Positions 61,301 to 64,000 of a DNA stretch of 64,000 nucleotides are shown piece after piece. Origin of the DNA: Arthrobacter sp. ov407 (GTDB lineage: Bacteria; Actinomycetota; Actinomycetes; Actinomycetales; Micrococcaceae); contig NZ_FNGD01000002.1 of the NCBI RefSeq assembly GCF_900102895.1, positions 248,001 to 312,000 of the forward strand, read 5' to 3'. The translations under genes and the position numbers were made by a program. Each line of letters opens with the position of its first letter. Position 1 is the stretch's first letter. Under the pieces are notes generated by a model. The model was not told the DNA's origin. It searched no databases and was given only the letters and a program-made list of their open reading frames with translations.

Positions 61301-63070
61301 ATGGGCAACGTGACCCAGACCCCCACGCGGCCGCCCGAGACGGACCCAGCCGCATCGCCGACAACAGGTCCGAGCAGCGCCAACGGCAGAACCGGAGGCA
61401 GCGCCAACGGCAGAGCCGGCGGCCGCTTCGGCACCGGCCGCAATCTGGAGGGACACCGCTGGATCGGCCGCCCCGCCGAGGCCAACACCCCGGAGGCGCT
61501 CCGGGATCGCCTGATCGGCAGCCTCCAGAGCTGGCGGGACTACCCGGCGTCGCTTCGGCTCTGGTACTGGCTCGTTCCGGCCCTCACGGCCGCGCTGGGC
61601 GGCGTCCTGCGGTTCGTCCGCCTGGACACGCCGCGAAACCTCGTCTTTGACGAAACCTACTATGTGAAAGACGCGTACTCATTCCTGGTCAGCGGGTACG
61701 AGCGCAGCTGGCCCGACCGGGCGAACGACTCCTTCATCGCCGGCAACCCCGGAGTGCTGCTGAACACGCCGGAGTACGTGGTCCACCCGCCGGTCGGCAA
61801 ATGGATGATAGCCGCGGGCATGTGGCTGTTCGGGGCCGACAATCCTTTCGGCTGGAGGTTCGGTGCCGCCCTGACGGGGACGCTGTCCATCCTCCTGCTG
61901 GCCCTGATCGCGCAAAAGCTCTTCCGCTCGCTGACCCTGGGCGCTGTTGCGGGCCTCCTGCTCGCGGTCGACGGCCACCACGTCGTCATGTCCCGGACCT
62001 CGCTGCTGGACATCTTCCTCATGTTCTGGGTCCTCGCCGCGTTCGGCGCCTTGCTGATGGACCGGGACGACGGCCGGCGGCGGCTGGCGGCCCGGCTCGG
62101 CCGGCAGGCCGAAGCCTCTGCCACGGGACGCCCCACGGCGCTCCAGCTCACCGCCGGGCCCTGGCTCGGCGTCCGGTGGTGGCGCCTCGCGGCGGGAGTG
62201 TGCCTGGGCCTGGCGGTCGGCACGAAATGGTCCGCGCTGTTCTTCCTGGCCGGGTTCGGCCTGCTGACCGTCTTCTGGGACCTCAGCGCGCGGCGCATAG
62301 CCGGCGTGCACGCCTGGATCAGCGGCGGCATCCTCAAAGACGGCGTCCCGGCCTTCCTGAGCATCGTTCCGGTGGCCGCCGTAGTCTACGGCGCCACGTG
62401 GACCGGCTGGTTCCGGTCCACGGACGCCTATTTCAGGCACTGGGCGGAGACCAACCCCTCGGCCGAGTGGGGCTGGCTGCCGAACGCCGTACGGTCCCTT
62501 GCGCATTACCACCTTGAGGCATACAAGTTCCATCAGGGCCTGAGTTCCGACCACCCGTACGAGGCCAGCGCCTGGAGCTGGCTGGTCATGGGCCGGCCCA
62601 CGTCATTCTTCTACGAATCCCCCGGGCGGGGCAGCCCGGGCTGCGATCTCAGCAACTGCACCACCGCCATCCTCTCCGTGGGCAACCCGCTGATCTGGTG
62701 GAGCGCGGCCGTGAGCCTGGGCGTCCTGCTCTTCTGGTGGGCGGGCCGGCGCGACTGGCGCGCGGGCGCGGTCCTGGCTGGAGTGGCCGCGGGTTACCTC
62801 CCCTGGTTCATGTACCCGGAGCGCACCACCTTCTTCTTCTACGCCGTCTCCTTTGAACCGTTCCTGGTGCTGGCGCTCGTCTATTGCCTGGGGCTGGTGC
62901 TCGGTCAGCGCGGCGACCCCCTCTGGCGCCGGCGATCCGGGTTCTACCTGGTGGCGCTGTTCGTGGTGGCGGCCGTGCTTGTGTCCGCGTTCTTCTACCC
63001 GGTCTGGACCGCCGAGGTGATCCCGTACCAGGACTGGCGTATCCGGATGTGGATGCCGTCCTGGATCTAG
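61301..63070 (+). CDS. pmt: protein O-mannosyltransferase (Pmt)
   Basis: A 589-residue membrane glycosyltransferase family 39 protein: cytoplasmic Pro/Gly-rich tail (about 1-50), about ten membrane helices, the catalytic first-loop segment VFDETYYVKDAYSFL (about 117-131) with Asp-Glu, and VVHPPVGKWMIA. It transfers mannose from polyprenyl-phosphomannose onto Ser/Thr of secreted proteins. Conserved C-terminal segment FFYAVSFEPFLVLALVYCLG. Start: ATG at 61301 with AAAGG close upstream; GTG at 61310 is an alternative. Divergent from rsmI, followed 61 bp later by the acyl-CoA ligase gene. Confidence 0.92.
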   Translation: MGNVTQTPTRPPETDPAASPTTGPSSANGRTGGSANGRAGGRFGTGRNLEGHRWIGRPAEANTPEALRDRLIGSLQSWRDYPASLRLWYWLVPALTAALGGVLRFVRLDTPRNLVFDETYYVKDAYSFLVSGYERSWPDRANDSFIAGNPGVLLNTPEYVVHPPVGKWMIAAGMWLFGADNPFGWRFGAALTGTLSILLLALIAQKLFRSLTLGAVAGLLLAVDGHHVVMSRTSLLDIFLMFWVLAAFGALLMDRDDGRRRLAARLGRQAEASATGRPTALQLTAGPWLGVRWWRLAAGVCLGLAVGTKWSALFFLAGFGLLTVFWDLSARRIAGVHAWISGGILKDGVPAFLSIVPVAAVVYGATWTGWFRSTDAYFRHWAETNPSAEWGWLPNAVRSLAHYHLEAYKFHQGLSSDHPYEASAWSWLVMGRPTSFFYESPGRGSPGCDLSNCTTAILSVGNPLIWWSAAVSLGVLLFWWAGRRDWRAGAVLAGVAAGYLPWFMYPERTTFFFYAVSFEPFLVLALVYCLGLVLGQRGDPLWRRRSGFYLVALFVVAAVLVSAFFYPVWTAEVIPYQDWRIRMWMPSWI

Positions 63071-63131
63071 GGCAGGATTGCAGGGGAAAGTCCGCCGGAC
63101 TCCGGGCGGACCAGGAAATGGAGACTCGGCT

Positions 63132-64000
63132 GTGAGAGAAGCAAGCACCGGACTGCTCGTGGAGCTGGACCCGGAGAGCAACGTGACGGACCTGCTCCTG
63201 GAGCAGCACGCGAAGGACCCCGTGCACGCCCTCTACTCCCGCAAGGGCCCCGGCGGCTGGACCGATGTCTCCGTCCAACACTTCCTGGAGCAGGTCACGG
63301 CCCTGGCCAAGGGCCTGATTGCCGGCGGACTCACCCCGGGCGAAACTGTCGCCGTCATGTCCGCCACCCGGTATGAGTGGACGGTGGTGGACTTCGCCAT
63401 CTGGTTCGCCGGTGGCGTCACCGTCCCGATCTACGAGACCTCCTCCGCGGCCCAGGTCGAATGGATCCTCCACGACTCGGCGGCCCGGCGGGTGTTCGTC
63501 GAGAACCACGCCAAGGCCGCCCTCGTCCAGGGCGTCCTGGACGCTTCCACCGTGCTCGGGGACCGGCTTGTCTCCCTGGTACGGATGGAGCACGACGGCG
63601 CGGCACCGAACTTGGCGAGCCTGGCCGCGGCCGGCACCGGGGTGACCGACGCCGAGCTCGAACGCCACCGGTCGTCTGCGTCCCTGGCCGACGTTGCGTC
63701 CCTGGTCTACACCTCGGGCACCACCGGCAAGCCCAAGGGCTGCGAGATCACCCACGCCAACTTTGCCCTGGTCGCGAAGAACATCGTCCTCTTCCTGCCC
63801 GAGATCCTCCTGCAGCCGCGCTCCCGGACGCTGATGTTCCTGCCCCTGGCGCACGTTCTGGCCCGGGCGGTGCAGGTCATCTGCCTGAGCTCCGGCTCCA
63901 CCGTCGGCCACAGCGCAAACGCCAAGGAGCTTCTGGAAGACCTGGCCAGCTTCAAACCCACTTTCCTGCTGGTGGTCCCCCGGATCTTCGAAAAGGTCTA
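63132..64000 (+). CDS. long-chain fatty-acid-CoA ligase, 5' part only
   Basis: The first 289 residues of an AMP-forming synthetase, cut by the window end. Begins VREASTGLLVELDPESNVTDLLLEQHAKD at GTG 63132, with AATGGAGA upstream. Contains the AMP-binding P-loop SLVYTSGTTGKPKGCEITH (about 194-212) and FLPLAHVLARAVQ (about 236-248). Resembles the FadD15 group of actinobacterial acyl-CoA ligases, activating long-chain fatty acids. Function call rests on the N-terminal half. Confidence 0.9.
   Translation, partial: MREASTGLLVELDPESNVTDLLLEQHAKDPVHALYSRKGPGGWTDVSVQHFLEQVTALAKGLIAGGLTPGETVAVMSATRYEWTVVDFAIWFAGGVTVPIYETSSAAQVEWILHDSAARRVFVENHAKAALVQGVLDASTVLGDRLVSLVRMEHDGAAPNLASLAAAGTGVTDAELERHRSSASLADVASLVYTSGTTGKPKGCEITHANFALVAKNIVLFLPEILLQPRSRTLMFLPLAHVLARAVQVICLSSGSTVGHSANAKELLEDLASFKPTFLLVVPRIFEKV

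Overview
The window is a high-GC actinobacterial chromosome segment. Gene content and order point to Micrococcaceae, most likely Arthrobacter or Pseudarthrobacter. The signs are the pth-L25-prs-glmU-tRNA-Gln block, the Uup-type ABC-F/ispE/rsmA/rpf/tatD block, a quinone-reductase type LpdA lacking the disulfide, an SCO4848-like small membrane protein, SufSU, and a uroporphyrinogen-III synthase fused to a winged helix next to nirB. The genus is an inference, because no 16S gene is present.

Layout. 1-5.3 kb: small secreted, lipoprotein, membrane and hypothetical genes, plus a flavodoxin-type protein and a DUF805 protein. 5.3-10 kb: LpdA, purine-nucleoside phosphorylase, an Rrf2 regulator with partial RsrR-like ligands, and a phosphohexomutase. 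10-16.7 kb: assimilatory nitrite reduction. nirD and nirB are divergent around a GlnR-like box, and nirB is followed by the siroheme gene cobA, a hemD-winged-helix fusion and a reduced NirB-like reductase. 16.9-28.8 kb: deoC, small membrane proteins, mfd, an SDR/DUF2867 protein, DUF2505, VanZ-like, UDP-glucose dehydrogenase, and sufS-sufU.

28.8-40.8 kb is the most unusual part. An 820-bp non-coding stretch carries three unrelated short tandem repeats. It is followed by four consecutive large (about 890-910 aa) LuxR-type regulators, each with an N-terminal P-loop ATPase and a C-terminal HTH, all on the minus strand and clearly paralogous. They look like a local signal-integration array of unknown input.

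41-45.2 kb: housekeeping block (pth, rplY, prs, glmU, tRNA-Gln), then a TetR gene at 45.4-46.1 kb. 46.1-46.7 kb: a roughly 510-bp degenerate repeat array built on GGGACATG / GGACATGTCC, with nested 65-75 bp duplications. 46.7-53 kb: ABC-F, ispE, rsmA, a resuscitation-promoting factor and tatD. Phased 10-11 bp direct repeats upstream of rpf and between tatD and moxR suggest response-regulator control. 53.2-58.5 kb: a moxR / DUF58 / transglutaminase operon; the DUF58 protein carries a 16-triplet collagen-like Gly-X-Y insertion. 58.5-64 kb: succinate-semialdehyde dehydrogenase, rsmI, a protein O-mannosyltransferase, and the start of a long-chain acyl-CoA ligase cut by the window end.

Most genes are ordinary core functions. 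The candidates for something new are the four-gene LuxR-ATPase array with its repeat-rich flank, the GGACATGTCC array, and several short phased repeats placed as operators.
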